Source: Leptodactylus fallax
Lineage: Eukaryota; Chordata; Amphibia; Anura; Leptodactylidae
Length of the DNA: 64,000 nucleotides
Direction: 5' to 3'
Assembly: GCA_947044405.1 (NCBI GenBank)
Contig: CAMRHE010000324.1
Location: 1,364,001-1,428,000 of the forward strand
Shown: positions 10,084-22,016 of the stretch, piece after piece
Numbering within the stretch: position 1 is the first letter of the stretch
Layout: the number at the start of each line of letters is the position of its first letter
The notes under the pieces: model-generated
The model's input: only the letters and a program-made list of their open reading frames with translations
Databases searched by the model: none
Told to the model about the DNA's origin: nothing
Program-made: the position numbers and the translations under genes

Positions 10084-10736
10084 TAGAGATGAGCGAATTT
10101 CTCAAAAATTCAATTCGGCAACTTCGCCGAATTTCCCAAAACGATTTGATCCGAATTAATTTTTGGCGAATCACATTAAAAAACAACTATTTCCTGGCTG
10201 CAGAGAGCCTGGGGGTATGGGCATATACATTTTAAACTAAGTACACATCGGAATAGCCTTTAGAAAGGCTATTCTACTCCTACCTTTGCCGTTGCATCAC
10301 GCCCCCTGCGATGTCCCGGTCCTCCTAGCTCATGTAGGAAAAGAATAAAGATGGCTGCCGGGCATGCGAGGACCACTCGTGTAGGAATAGAAAAAAGATG
10401 GCCACCAGACATGCGCAGAGCCGCTCGTGTAGAAATAGAAAAAAAGATAGCCGCCGGGCCACAGTGCATGCGCATGCCCGGCAGCCATCTTTTTTTCTAT
10501 TCCTACACGAGCAGCTCTGCGCATGCCTGCCGGCCATCTTTATTCTTTTCCTACACGAGCTAGGAGGACCAAGACATCGCAGGGGGCGTGATGCAACGGC
10601 AAAGGTAAACATGTCCTTAGTTTAAAGTGCGATTTGATACCACGAAGCATGAGGAAATCCGGATTTGATGCAAATCGAAGATTTCCTGAAATTCGGATCA
10701 AATTCCACTTCGTCAGCTTTGATTCGTTCATCTCTA
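10084..10736. mobile_element. Large foldback element
   Basis: Outer ends tagagatgagcgaattt and the complement of agagatgaacgaatcaaagc frame a second, GC-rich inverted repeat. In that core the left arm (about 10270-10460) and the right arm (about 10475-10610) are near-complements, including cctttgccgttgcatcacgc against gcgtgatgcaacggcaaagg. The left arm also repeats a 50-60 bp unit (cgtgtagaaatagaaaaaaagat type). There is no coding content. The target duplication is not clear, so the superfamily is left open. Confidence 0.85.
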
Positions 10737-11765
10737 ATTGTAAACTGATTCCATTTTTGAGTACTAAGTTGAGTTTTTCTTCACCAAAATGAGTCCAGAA
10801 TCCAATATCCCTTTCTTTATGCTAATAGTCTCTGTGCAGATCTAAAGCAGAAGAATTCATAAATCATATGTATTGCCCAATATGGATCATTTTTATGTTA
10901 TATTATCATTTCTACATACCACAATTTCAATGTAGAAAGGATCTATCTAATGTATTAACTTTATTAATAACAAAAATAACAAAGCAGGGTTGCCCTTTAC
11001 TGTCCATGCCCTGGAGATGAAGACTTTGTTACAAGCTATGTGGAAAAAAATGTTTAGTTTAAATAAATCACATGCAGTCCAATTGAGCCCACCTATATAT
11101 CTGGCATTTTCAACCACATAAAAATTGTTTAGCCTGTTCAGTTCAGAAATAGTTACTTGCCTTCAGAATGTTGAATTGAACTATGTAATCTCTACATAGA
11201 TTACTCCATGCTGGGCAACCACTCTTTAACTATTTTTCATTACCCACATTTTATGATTCCTCTACTCATTCAGTGCATTGACCTCAATAAATTTCAAAGA
11301 ATAATTTAATTATTATTATTTATTTATTAATTATTTGGTGAGAACCACAAACAGAATTTTCATTTTTTTCCGTGAGAATAATCTTAACACTTCCATGTAT
11401 CCATCTTTTGGTGTGTTGGCATAAATAGCTATAAGACTTTCACTGGTATTTGCTTCCTAACAGCATATCCTACTTTAATAAAGATGAAAATCCGTCATGC
11501 TGAAGATCTCACAATGAAATATACACTTATCACGTTTGGTGGAACTGTACCATTATCCAGCAGTACTCTGAAGGTAATTACAAACATAAGTGGCTTAAAA
11601 TTATCATTCCAACCTTGAATCTTACTCTGATATCATTTCTCTTTAAGCATTTCTTTATATTTACACAGCTCAAAAAATTTGGTGCCAATGGCACTTTTGT
11701 AATTTTTTTTTTGTATTTTACAATATTTATCCAAATTTTACAACATTTAGCAATATGTATCATGA

Positions 11766-11786
11766 ATAATAATAATAATAACAATG

Positions 11787-11836
<50 letters not shown>

Positions 11837-11856
11837 CATTATTATTATTATTATTT
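11766..11856 (+). repeat. (AAT)n / (ATT)n microsatellite
   Basis: About twenty AAT units followed by an inverted run of ATT, potentially a hairpin. The poly-Asn and poly-Ile frames here are artefacts. Confidence 0.97.
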
Positions 11857-13194
11857 TTAACAATAATAATAATTTATCTAGTCACTTACCTATAGGGGTA
11901 CTGCCACATATTGAGGGTAACTGCATGAAACAAAAAGCCATCTCAGACATGGTGGCCAACTCCAAGTAAAATCCAAAAATTCAAAACACAAAACTACTAA
12001 ATTCTCTATTTTTGTCATCAAAAGTTTTTTTTTATTTACTAAAGATGCGTAAATTACTTTAATGATAATGTTTTTTTCTTTATTTTCTGTTGTGCTGCAG
12101 CAAATGTATAACTATTATAACCATGAAGAATACCATTGCTTAACAAAGAAACACCTCCGCTGAAAATATAATTCTTACCAAGGCCCACTTCACCCACCAG
12201 AAATAAGCTTTTTATATAATATAATAGGCCCACCATAATACTGCTTCTTTATTCATGCTCACAACTAGAAATCAGGAAAATTCATATGCTTGAACCTTCG
12301 TAAACTTGTCGATATATCAGTTGCCATTTACAAAACTTCTCCTTATCAGATATTAATATTTTTAACAGCATAACACCCCAAAATTTTTTAAACACCTCTC
12401 TCTAAAAGTGGTATGCCAAGACATAAAAGGAACACTCACAGTTCTGTGACATGACTCAGAGATGAGAATACGATAGGCTGGCGAAGGCTCCTTCTGCATT
12501 ATGCTTTCACTCTCTGTATGGATTAGCGGTTAAGTTTTCTTTTCAACACTTCAACAACTGAACAAAGATGAACCTGTATAAGGGGAATGAAATCACTTTA
12601 TAAAACATGATTATATGTCATTGTATCTACTGGAAGCACTGAATCATACATACACAGATATTACTTTTTATATAAACCATCTGGTCGAGTGTTCTGCCTT
12701 TTTCACTGACCTTCATATATTAGCAAAGTACTTTTATGATTTCGTACACATTATTGTGTATTTTACAATTTTCTAATTCAGAATTTTTGGAAAATAAAGT
12801 AAATAAAACGAAAATGTAATTACAAGAGATAAAACTAGCATCCTTGTTTTGTTTCAATTTTATCAGATTAAATGTGTCCCAGTATTTTACTATAGCATAG
12901 TAGAGTGGCGCAGTGGATTTTAGATATTGGTGTCAAGTATTTAATATGTAGGTGCCATTATAACATTTTATTGGGCTTTCCGGCTTAAACAGTTATTAGA
13001 GGAAACTCTTGATTATGCTCTATTCTCTAAGCACTCTGGTTGAAGCGCTTATGTTGTAGGAGGCATGTGTCTGCGCAATAGACTCCAAGCGCCTCTGATG
13101 AAGCGCTGATATTTTCCAGTTAGTTCACATGCACTCCCAATGTCTGGTCTCATGGCATTGGGTGAGATATACAATGAATTGTGTTTAAAGATGG

Positions 13195-13275
13195 AACCTT
13201 ATATACTTTATATATATACTTTATATATATGCATATATAGTATATATAGTATATATAGTATATATATATGCATCA
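13195..13275. repeat. TATA-rich low-complexity tract
   Basis: Imperfect repeats of tatatatagta and related units. Confidence 0.9.
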
Positions 13276-13687
13276 ATATATATTTTTCTGTGCTATAATG
13301 CATGATAATTTGGATGAACCGTATTGCAGTGATTTGTTACTGATCTTTTTTAATAACCTGTACTAACAGTTTTAACACCTTGTTGTGTATGTTATTTATG
13401 TTTATGTCCGAGGGAACAAAACATCCAGGGTTTGCATTTTGTCTTGTCCGTTATGCATTAACCAATTAATATACTGCCAAGTATTTTACAAGATGTTTTG
13501 TGGATAACTAATGAAATTTGTTAAATCCATTTTCTATAATTGGCGTGCTGTAATAATATTTTGTATTAATCATTGGAGGAGATCCAGTACATCTGGCCAC
13601 CTATAGGCGATTAACAGGTTGAGGAGTGCATAAATATTTTTTAATAGTTTTTGGACAATTAGTACTCTGCACTAAGTAATGACATTA

Positions 13688-15030
13688 CACTGCGTTCCAA
13701 ATTATTATGCACAACAGGGTTTCTAAATAATTTATAGGTTGTAAAGCACTGAAAATCATCATTTGTTGAATTTGCAGCATTAAGAGGAAACATTTACTAA
13801 AATCAAAAGCTATTTCACTCAAAAACATCTTAGGCCAAGTTACATGTTAACATAGGACCTCTTGCTTCCATTGAACCTGTGATTTTTTCGATAGCTTCTG
13901 CTTAAATTTCTTTTGAGGATGTCTCTCAGAGCTGTTGTTTTGATGTGAGATGCCCACCACCCTCATAGATCTTTTGCTTGAGGATACTCTAAAGGTTCTC
14001 AATAGGTTTGAGGTCAAGTGGGCACATCATGAGTTTCTTTCCTTTTATGCCCATAGCAACCAATGACTCTGAGATATTCTTTGCTGCATCTCATGGTGCA
14101 TTGTCATGCATGAAGATGATTTTGCTACTGAAGACACAGTTCTTCTTTTCGTGCTATGGAAGAAAGGGGTAAGTCGGAAACTCTATATACTTTGCAAAGG
14201 TCATTTTCACACCTTGATGGACCCCAAGGGGCCTACCAGCTTTTTCCCCATGATACTGGCCTAAAACATGACTCTGCCACCTCTTTGCTGACGTTGCAGC
14301 CTTGTTGGAGCATGGTGGCCATCCACCAACTGTCCACTACTCCCTACTCCATCCATCTGGGCCATCCATTGTTGCACGGCATTCATCAGTAAACAAGACT
14401 GTTTCAAAATCAGTCTCCATGTATGTCTAACCATTTCTGCTTGTAAGCATTGTTTAGGAGTGGCCAAATAGTTAGTTTATGCACAACTGCAAGCCTCTGG
14501 AGGATGCTACCCCTTGAGGTTCATTGGACTCTAGAGGCATCCACAGCTTCAAATATCTGTTTTCTACTTCTGCTTCAAATACCTGTTTTTTCTTCTGCTT
14601 CAAATACCTGTTTTCTGCTTTGTAATGGTATTTTAGCAGCCGTTCTCTTAATCTGATGAATTTGACTGGCAGAAACCTTCATCATTATGTCTTTATCTGC
14701 GCAAAACCCATCTGTGCTCTAAACCATCCACAAATCTCATCACAGTACGATGATCACGCTTAAGTTTTCGTGAAATATCTAATGTTTTTTCACCTTGTCC
14801 AAGGCATTGCACGATTCAGAAAGATCCTTTTTCTTGCTTTAATCTTGAAGCCTACTTAATAATGTGGAACGGCCTTCAAAAGTAAGTTGCCTTAAATTGA
14901 GCTCACCTGGCAAACTAGTTATCACAGGTGTTGGAGATTGATTTCAATTATCCAAAGAGCCCTGTGACAACAAAAAATTAAATCTTTATGACACTTAATT
15001 CCAATTTGCATAATACTTTGGAACATGTTG
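13688..15030 (-). mobile_element. Tc1/mariner transposon relic
   Basis: Ends cactgcgttccaaattattat and, in complement, caacatgttccaaagtattatg, flanked by TA at 13686-13687 and 15031-15032. The minus strand encodes a heavily decayed transposase. Length 1343 bp, somewhat shorter than the other Tc1 copies here. No long open frame survives. Confidence 0.88.
13910..14470 (-). pseudogene. Tc1/mariner transposase remnant
   Basis: Reading in pieces: VLFTDECRATMDGPDGW carries D1 (about 14378-14394), MHDNAP carries D2 (codon 14103-14105) and LKPIENL carries E (codon 13998-14000). If no indels intervene, D2 and E are 34 residues apart. Frameshifts and stops occur throughout. Confidence 0.8.
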
Positions 15031-15032
15031 TA

Positions 15033-15124
15033 GTAACATCCCTCATACAAGTTATGAATGAAATAAACAAGATAATTGTCAAATTATAGTAGTCACATTT
15101 GGAATCTGGGAAATTTCACCTTTA
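15033..15124. other. Short spacer
   Basis: AT-rich; ends with ttaa at 15121-15124, the likely target of the next repeat. Confidence 0.4.
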
Positions 15125-15287
15125 ACCACTTCAGTACTGGGACAATTTTCCTGGTTCAGGACAAGACACATTTTTTTTTTTCATATGTGCAGTTCTGAGG
15201 GCTATAACATGTTTTTCATTTGGGTTATTCAACTTATTTTTGCTGACACATAGGGCTTCATTTTCATGTTATTTTTATTTTTTCATG
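15125..15287 (+). mobile_element. TTAA-type repeat, 5' end fragment
   Basis: Preceded by ttaa and starting ccacttcagtactgggac, a relative of the ends of the TTAA-flanked element at 52860-54147. Homology stops at about 15287. Confidence 0.55.
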
Positions 15288-15700
15288 TCCAGTGTCACTC
15301 ATGTAAACATATCAGCGTTTTCACTAATATAAGGAGCATGTCCAAAACAGCTCATATTACGCATGCGCAGAACAGCCTCTGAAGACTGAGGCTGGCAAGT
15401 GGCCTATTCAAGTCCCATGATAAAAGCATGTATTCACAACACTGCATGAGGACATAGGTGGGGCTGGCAACCATCCATCTCCAATTTCAATGCACAGTGC
15501 ACAGGTGCATCATGCAGACAGCGCCATCTTTATTAAGAGAACTAGTCCATATAGCTCAAAAAAAGATTTTATAGTTAAAATAATAATATTTATAACAAAG
15601 CTGACTTAAAGGGGGACCAGAGGGATTAGTCATTTAAAAAAATAAGCAAAAATAAATAAAACAAACAAAAGAAAATATGTGTATAAAGGTGTATATATGT
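15288..15700 (+). repeat. Dispersed repeat, inverse of 35243-35690
   Basis: Shares blocks in reverse complement with 35243-35690, for example tcatgtaaacatat, tcccatgataaaagcatg (with small changes) and aaataaataaaacaaacaaa. No coding frame. Possibly part of a PLE terminal region, since both copies lie beside PLE remnants; this is inference. Confidence 0.65.
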
Positions 15701-15709
15701 TGGTGGCAT

Positions 15710-16487
15710 TTTTCCATTTTCATTTCAATTTTCCTTCCAAACCCATTAACTTTTTTTATTTTTCTGTTCACAGAGCCCTATGAGGGCTTAATGTTTGCGG
15801 GACAAATTGTTCTTCCTAATGGTACCATTTATTATTCTGTACAATTTACTGGTAAGCTGGAAAAAAATTCAAAATGGGGTGGAATTGGAGAAAAAGTACA
15901 TTTGTGAGACTTTCTCACGGACATTCACTGTGCAGCCAAAATGACATATCACCTGAATTCTATGTTTTGGTACGATTCTGTAGATACCAAAACTTTCTCA
16001 AAATTCTTTTCTTAAAGTCACCATATTCTCACACCCATAACTTTTTTAGATTTCCGTTAATGCATAGGACATATTTTTTGGCAGGTCCAGGTGTACTTTT
16101 TAGTTATACCATTTTGGGGAATGTATATTGCTTTTTATTCAAATTTTTATCAGTGGCGAAACAGCCAAAAAACCTTTATGGCGTTCACAAATATTTTTAT
16201 AAGCTGGTAGACCGGGCGTTTTCAGACACAGGGATACCTAATGTGTATGTGTTTCACAGTAAATTTTTAGTTTTATATGTAAAAGGGGGGTGATTAGAAT
16301 TTTCAATTATATATATATTTATTATCCCCACTAGGGGGTCTTGAACCCCAGGGGGTCTGATCACTAATGTAATGCATTACAAAATATCGTCATTTGTATG
16401 ACAGGCTGTATAAAGTAGCCTCTCTTACAAATGAATGCCAGACAAGCCTGGGAGCCTTCAATAGGCTCCCGGCTGTCATGGCAACAA
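15710..16487 (+). mobile_element. TTAA-type structured repeat, fragment
   Basis: Aligns with the complement of about 53140-54060 of the element at 52860-54147, including agggcttaatgtttgcggg and the segment ggctcccggctgtcatggca. It is cut at about 16487 by the PLE relic. The open frames here are not conserved and look accidental. Confidence 0.75.
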
Positions 16488-17815
16488 TGAACACATTTTA
16501 AAACAATCTTTGGTGAATAATGTAATTGGTGAGAAATTGTATACATTTTTGATTATTGCACAACCGATGACACTTGATCTGTATACACCTTCAAAGATTC
16601 ATAAAAACCTTAGAGCTCCCCCAGGGAGACCAGTTGTTGCAGGAACAGTATCCAATATTGCCTTATTCCTAGATGGATCACTGAGAATTTTTCAGAAAAA
16701 AAAAGTATGTTTTATATCAGAGATACACCAGACTTTTTAAATAAGCTGTCTGGTATTGAAAATTCAGGTCATGATAAACTTATTTTATCGTCTTTTGAAT
16801 CTCATTTTATACATCTATTGATCATCTATTGATCATAGAAGGCTTCAGGCTGTTTGGAGTGGTTCGACCTATACCCCAGAAGCCAAAGGTTTGATAATGG
16901 AACTATTGGAATTAATTTTAAACAATAATATAATAAGAATATTTTTTACAGTTATGTGGGACTGCCATGGGCACCAATATGGAGCCCACGTATGCAAATA
17001 TTATGATGATGGTCCTGGTGGAGGACTTTGTCTATGTGTCCCACGATGCGATTAATATTGTAACTTGGTGGAGAGAAATAGGCAGCGTCTTCCTTCTATA
17101 TACAGGTGATATGGAGGTATTACATGCTTTTTACTGTTTTTGTATTAAATAGATGATGATATCAAATTTAGTTTGGTCTTTTAAGAACGTGAAGTCCAAT
17201 TTCTAGATGTTTTGGTTAAACTTGAAAATAATAGACCACAAATTTATTTGTCAAACCCACTGATAGGATTAAAATTATGAGATTTGACAGTAGCCATCCT
17301 TGGAGTATGATTAAATCATTACCATACACCCAATATCTGAGGTTGAAATGGATTGTAAATTCAGAGATTAAATACACAGCTTGACTACATGACTAAAAAA
17401 ATTATTAAATGCAGTTATCCAAAAAAAGATTCTTGAGATCAATAAAAAGAAAGTAGAGAATATTGATCGCAATAATTTTTACTTGACCTGTAACAGTGAT
17501 TATGTAATCTATATGCTAAAGTGTCCATTTAATTTAGATTATATCGGTAAAACAACTCTAGACCTTAAAACTAGATTAAACCAACATAGATATGCGATAA
17601 GGAAAAAATGTATCGAGCTTCTGGTTCACAGATATTTTATAGAGCATCACTGAGAATCAACTAAGATTTAGAATCATTGACCATGTACCCCACTTAAGAA
17701 GAGGTGGAGATAGGTTTAAAGTTCTAAAAAATAAAGAATTAGAGTGAATTTTTTATTTAGAAACTCTATATCCTAAGGGATTAAATGTAGATTTTAAATT
17801 TGGAGTAGTGTTTTA
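16488..17815 (+). pseudogene. Penelope-like element 1: RT and GIY-YIG relic
   Basis: Reverse transcriptase plus GIY-YIG endonuclease of a Penelope-like retroelement, truncated at its 5' end. Visible pieces in order: YTPSKIHKNLRAPPGRPVVAG, shortened here as the PKIHK box (16581-16650); GTNMEPTYANIMM (16967-17010); an RT motif C degraded to LLYTGDME (about 17095); VKFLDVLVKLE; SHPWSMIKSLPYTQYLRLK (17295); then the endonuclease part VIYMLKC..DYIGKTTL and RLNQHRYAI (17505-17600); and a final LETLYPKGLNVDF. Several frameshifts and stops. It is a different lineage from the PLE at 23799-28719. Confidence 0.88.
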
Positions 17816-18564
17816 GGATGGTGTCCCTCTTCAGTATAGTGCTTAGCCTCTCCTACACCTTTTGTATATGGCAAGGGTTGTTTTATTTGTATTAGTGCAA
17901 AGACCCCTTTAAGGTTATTTGGCTAAAAGGGGATGATTTGTTAGAGATATCACTTATATGTATTAATGGAACTCTACTTTTATTTACTGTATATCCACAG
18001 ATGCACTTTGACACTTTTGAATGGAGAAGAGTTTATGGGAAGAATTTCACCAGTATGGATCTGTACTCCCCCATATAGAAATTGTTTTTGGTGTTATTTC
18101 TTTAATAAACAGTCCTTCCTGTATGGTCCACTTTATATTTTAAATCCATGTTGGGGATTATGGCATATTTATTATTTATTCTACATTTTTACATATTTTA
18201 ATTTAATAATAAAGTTTAAAAAAAAAATTCTAAAATTTTTTTTTAACATTTTCTGTGGGATTTTGATGACCCTTAGGCTTTAGTCAATTTAAAAAATAAA
18301 TAAATAAGTTGTTTTATTTTTTTACATTTTTATTTTTCATTTTATTTTTATTTATTTTTTGCTTTACTTTGCTTATGGCAGTACGGTCGGCATTTCGCCA
18401 TGAAAACAAATACTCCCAAAGGCCATAGTACACAATATGGGCATATGCAAAGTGCTCATAGGTGATAACATTTGAAAAGGTATAACCAAACCCCACACTC
18501 AGTTTATGGATGGGTACTCACCTATTATTAGGTGTATTCCAGTGAAATGAATCATATAGATTCC
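17816..18564. other. PLE 1 3' flank and AT-rich sequence
   Basis: The first few hundred bases may be the 3' UTR of PLE 1. From 18180 to 18370 the sequence is A/T homopolymer-rich. No gene seen. Confidence 0.4.
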
Positions 18565-18870
18565 CAGATATTTTCCACCAGGTACGTAACCCTTCTGTCC
18601 AGTTGGTGTAGAAGATGGATACAAGAACAGAAGAAAAACTTCCAGATGATGACTTCAGCGCAAAAACCTCTTTTTGTCACCCTGGAACCCTTTGTAGTAA
18701 GAGACAGAAAATTGCTTCTTGGGTGCAAGTAAATCCACTTTTTATTTTCTTATAGATATGACACATTTCGAGGTACGCAGACCCCTTTTTCAAATAGACA
18801 AGAGAATATTCAATATAACAGTGGTACAAACAAGTATTTAAAATAAAAAAGGGCTCCAAAACCACCTAAT
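18565..18870 (-). repeat. PLE 3 tail, left arm of inverted repeat
   Basis: Complementary to 29625-29890: shared blocks include the complement of tattctcttgtctatttgaa and catcatctggaagttttt. On the minus strand it contains gaaaaaggggtctgcgtacc followed by tcgaaatg, a hairpin flanked by TTGA and CGAAA, resembling a hammerhead core. Confidence 0.8.
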
Positions 18871-18911
18871 GTAAAGTATGATGATTGGTGGTGCTTAACA
18901 GTTCTAAATAT

Positions 18912-18913
18912 AA

Positions 18914-18962
<49 letters not shown>
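18912..18962. repeat. (TA)n microsatellite
   Basis: About 25 TA units inside the PLE 3 3' region; it produces an Ile-Tyr artefact frame. Confidence 0.97.
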
Positions 18963-18966
<4 letters not shown>

Positions 18967-18989
18967 GCACTTTTATACTCTAACAAATG

Positions 18990-19228
18990 AAAGTCATGGC
19001 CAAGCCAGTGGTTAGTTAGTTGGAATATGCAATACACTTCCTGCTTATGTAACTGTGAAAATCTCTCAGAGAAAAGAGCAGGAATATTTTCTATGGGAAG
19101 GATTTTTAAAGTGGAATATGAACAGCTGTGTGCTGGTAGGGTAAGTCTAGACAAGCTATGTTTCACAAAACCCTTTACTTTGTGTCTGTGTCCGTTAATA
19201 TTGCTTCTGAACTGTTGTGTCATATGGC
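18990..19228 (-). pseudogene. PLE 3 GIY-YIG endonuclease, C-terminal part
   Basis: The minus strand reads MTQQFRSNINGHRHKVKGF, then HSLSRL, then RFSQLHKQEVYCIFQLTNHW. The R...N..H pattern and the later E..W/C position match the second half of a GIY-YIG domain. It follows the LQYV segment on the far side of the hAT and Tc1 insertions (22835-22925), so together they form one domain split by 3.6 kb of younger transposons. Confidence 0.8.
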
Positions 19229-19922
19229 CAGGGGCGTAAATACCAGGGTGGCAGCGGTAGTGGCTGCCACAGGGCCCGAGACATTGTGGGGCCTGGAGCC
19301 CTGTGGCAGCTACTACCACAAATCCCACAAACACTGCTATCATTATACTCCGGGGTCTTTTCAGACCCCGGAGTATAACGATCGGGGGCCCAGGGGAGGT
19401 GAGAGAACATAAAAAATGCTGTAACTTACCTCTCCTGCGTTCCGGCAGGCTTCGGGCCTGTTTGGTGACGTCCCAGACGTCAGCCAACGTCATTATGCAT
19501 CGCGACGCTGGCCTGGCTCACGCGAGATCTGGTTCAACATTGAAGATGGCCGAAGTAGCGCACCGGAACCAGGAAGAGGTAAGCAACATTTTTTTTTTTG
19601 TTTGTTTGTTTGTATCCTCCCCTGGGTCTCCCATCATTATACTCTGGGGTCTGAAAAGACCCCAAAGTATAATAATTGTTCATGAGTGTTCCACAATAGG
19701 GCATAATACTTTGTGCAGGGGCCACTATGGGGCTTAATACTGTGTGCAGGGGTCACTATGGGGCATAATAGTGTGTGCAGGGGCCACTATGGGGCTTAAT
19801 ACTGTGTGCAGGGGCCACTATGGGGCATAATAGTTTGCGCAGGAATGAGGTTTGTGTAAAAGGGGGTTGGAAGCGGCGGTTGGGGGGCTCCATGTCAAAT
19901 GCCATTCCTAGTTACGACACTG
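19229..19922 (-). mobile_element. Non-autonomous hAT-like element, copy B
   Basis: Runs from caggggcgtaaataccagg to gttacgacactg with a perfect 8-bp duplication, catatggc (19221-19228 and 19923-19930). It is the reverse orientation of copies A and C. It has two internal hairpins (19337-19380 and 19633-19676) and a short minisatellite (19715-19845). There is no transposase frame; an autonomous hAT must have supplied it. Confidence 0.95.
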
Positions 19923-20151
19923 CATATGGCATACACTGCTTTGCAAAAGTATTCATATCCCTTGAACTTTTTCACATTTTGTCACCTTACAGCCGCAAAC
20001 TTAAATGTATTTTATTGAGATTTTAAGTGATAGACCAACACAAAGTAGCAGATAATTGTGAAGTGGAATGAAAATGATACATGGTTTTCAAAATTTTAAT
20101 CAAATGAAAATATGAAAAGTGTGACGTGTAAAAGTATTCAGCCCCCCTATA

Positions 20152-21783
20152 TCAATACTTTGAAGAGCCACCTTTCGCTGCAATTACAACTGCAAGTCTT
20201 TTGGGGTATGTCTTTACCAGCTTTGCACATCTAGAGACTTTTGCCCATTCTTCTTTGCAAAATAGCTCAAGCTCAGCCAGATTGAATGGAGAGTGTCTGT
20301 GAACAGTAATTTTCATGTCTTCCCACAGATGCTCAATGGAATTTAGGTCTGGATTTTGACTAGGCCATTCTAACACATGAATATTTTTTGATCTAAACTA
20401 TCCCACTGTAGATCTGGCTGTATGTTTAGGAAGGTAAATCTGCTTCCCAGTCTCAAGTCTTTTGCAGCCTCCAACAGGTTTTCTTCCAGGATTGCCCTGT
20501 ATTTAGCTCCATCGTTCTTCCCATCAACTCTGACCAGCTTCCCTGTCCCTGCTGAAGAAAAGCTTCCGCACAGCATGATGCTGCCACCAGCATGTTTTAC
20601 AGTGGGGATGGTGTGTTCAGGGTGATGAGCAGTGCTACTTTTCCGCCACACATAGTGCTTTGCATTTAGGCCAAAAAGTTCAACTTTGGTCTCATCTGAC
20701 CAGAGCACCTTCTTCCACATGTTTGCTGTGTCCCCTATATGGCTTGTGGCAAACTGCAGATGGCACTTCTGATGTCTTTCTTTCAACAATGGTTTTCTTC
20801 TTGCCACTCTTCCAGATTTGTGGAGTGCACGACTTATAGTTGTCCTGTTGACAGATTCTCCCACCTGAGCTGTGGATTTCTGTAGCTCCTCCAGAGTTAC
20901 TATGGGCTTCTTGGTAGCTTCTCTGACCAGTGCTTTCCTTGTTCAATCTGTCAGTCTAGGTGGACGGCCATGTCTTGGTAGGTTTGCAGTTGTAGAATAC
21001 TTTTTCCATTTTTGGATGATAGATTGAACAGTGCTTCTTGGGATGCTCAAAGCTTGTGTAACGTCTCTGCCTGTTCGGGTCTCTGCGCCACCCTCCACTC
21101 GCACGCTGCGGCGAAGGAGGCGTGTTCAGTTTGGTTCCTTGTGTAGGATTTTTGTTGCTCAGTCTGGACACGGTCCTAGACAATGTAATGGATTTCCAGC
21201 CACACCCGTGTTCTGAGCATTTCTCTCTGGACCACATATAGTTAATCTCAGCCTTGCCTGTGTGATTGACAGCCTGTCTACCAATCCAGTCTGGGGCTTG
21301 CCCAGACTTTCTATAAACAGGTTGTCAGCCCTCATATGGTTGCCGGTCTTTGCCTGCTCTCTTTGTTATATCTCTTGCTGCTTTGTTACCTGATTCTCTG
21401 ACCTTTGCCTTGTCTTGTGACTATTCTCTTGGATTTTGATTTTGTATTTCATTGCTCGTCTGTTACCGAACCCTTGGCTTCCTGACCTCTCTTTTTGTCG
21501 TTTGTTTTGTCTGTGTTCTGTGTGATCACTTACTCAGTTAGGGCTCGTCTTCAGGTTGTCCTTTTACCATTTAGGGTAACTGAGGCAATAGGAAGGGACA
21601 GTGGCTGGGGTGAGATTAGGGCTCACTTGTCTCTGTCCTTCCTCCCAGACCGCTGCAGTAGAGTAGGGTATTGCTACATCTGGCAAGACCCTAACAGCTT
21701 GGGATATGTTTTTGTAACCTAACCCTGCTTTAAACTTCTACAACTTTATCTCTGACCTGTCTGGTAAGTTCCTTGGTCTTCAT
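20152..21783 (-). pseudogene. Tc1 transposase, broken and split by a solo LTR
   Basis: Start at 21781-21783 (MKTKELTRQVRDKVVEV, then a stop); the LTR at 21057-21696 interrupts the DNA-binding region. The catalytic part has D1 in LWSDETKVELFG and E in NSIEHLWED. The expected DND block before PKHTA is missing near 20430, so the second catalytic aspartate is lost. It ends AAKGGSSKY at 20152. Frameshifts lie near 20375 and 20900. Confidence 0.92.
21057..21696 (+). mobile_element. Solo LTR of Ty3/Gypsy family, inside Tc1
   Basis: Runs from tgtaacgtctctgcctgttc to gcaagaccctaaca, with the perfect 5-bp duplication gcttg (21052-21056 and 21697-21701). It is close in sequence to the LTRs of the two-LTR element at 25025-27891. 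Confidence 0.95.
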
Positions 21784-22016
21784 GATGCTGTTTGGTCACA
21801 AGTTTTCTCTAACAAACCACTGAAGCCTTCACAGAACAGGTGTATTTATATCGAGACTACATTACACACAGCTGGACTCTATTAACTAAAAAAGTGACTT
21901 CTGAAGGCAATTGATTTCACTGGATTTTATTTAGGGGTATCAGAGTACAGGGGGCTGAATACTTTTGCATGTCACACTTTTCAGATTTATATTTGATTAA
22001 AATTTTGAAAACCATG

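Larger units (their letters stand above)
10737..13687. other. Long stretch without genes
   Basis: Mostly AT-rich, apparently unique sequence. It contains (AAT)n at about 11766-11856 and a TATA-rich tract at about 13195-13275. I saw no exon-like frame, RNA gene or clear transposon. A piece near 13080-13110 (ctctgatgaagcgctgat) is reminiscent of PLE 3' tails but is too short to call. Confidence 0.5.

Noticed and set aside
11615..11969. Open frames rich in Asn or Ile
   Set aside because: They are translations of the (AAT)n microsatellite, not genes.
15677..16293. Frames of 76 and 139 codons considered as a gene
   Set aside because: They lie in the A/T-rich half of the TTAA-type repeat; other copies of that repeat do not keep the frames.
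18810..19493. A 227-codon minus-strand frame
   Set aside because: A chance fusion of hAT copy B, the PLE 3 endonuclease remnant and the (TA)n repeat. Only its middle part is real coding relic.
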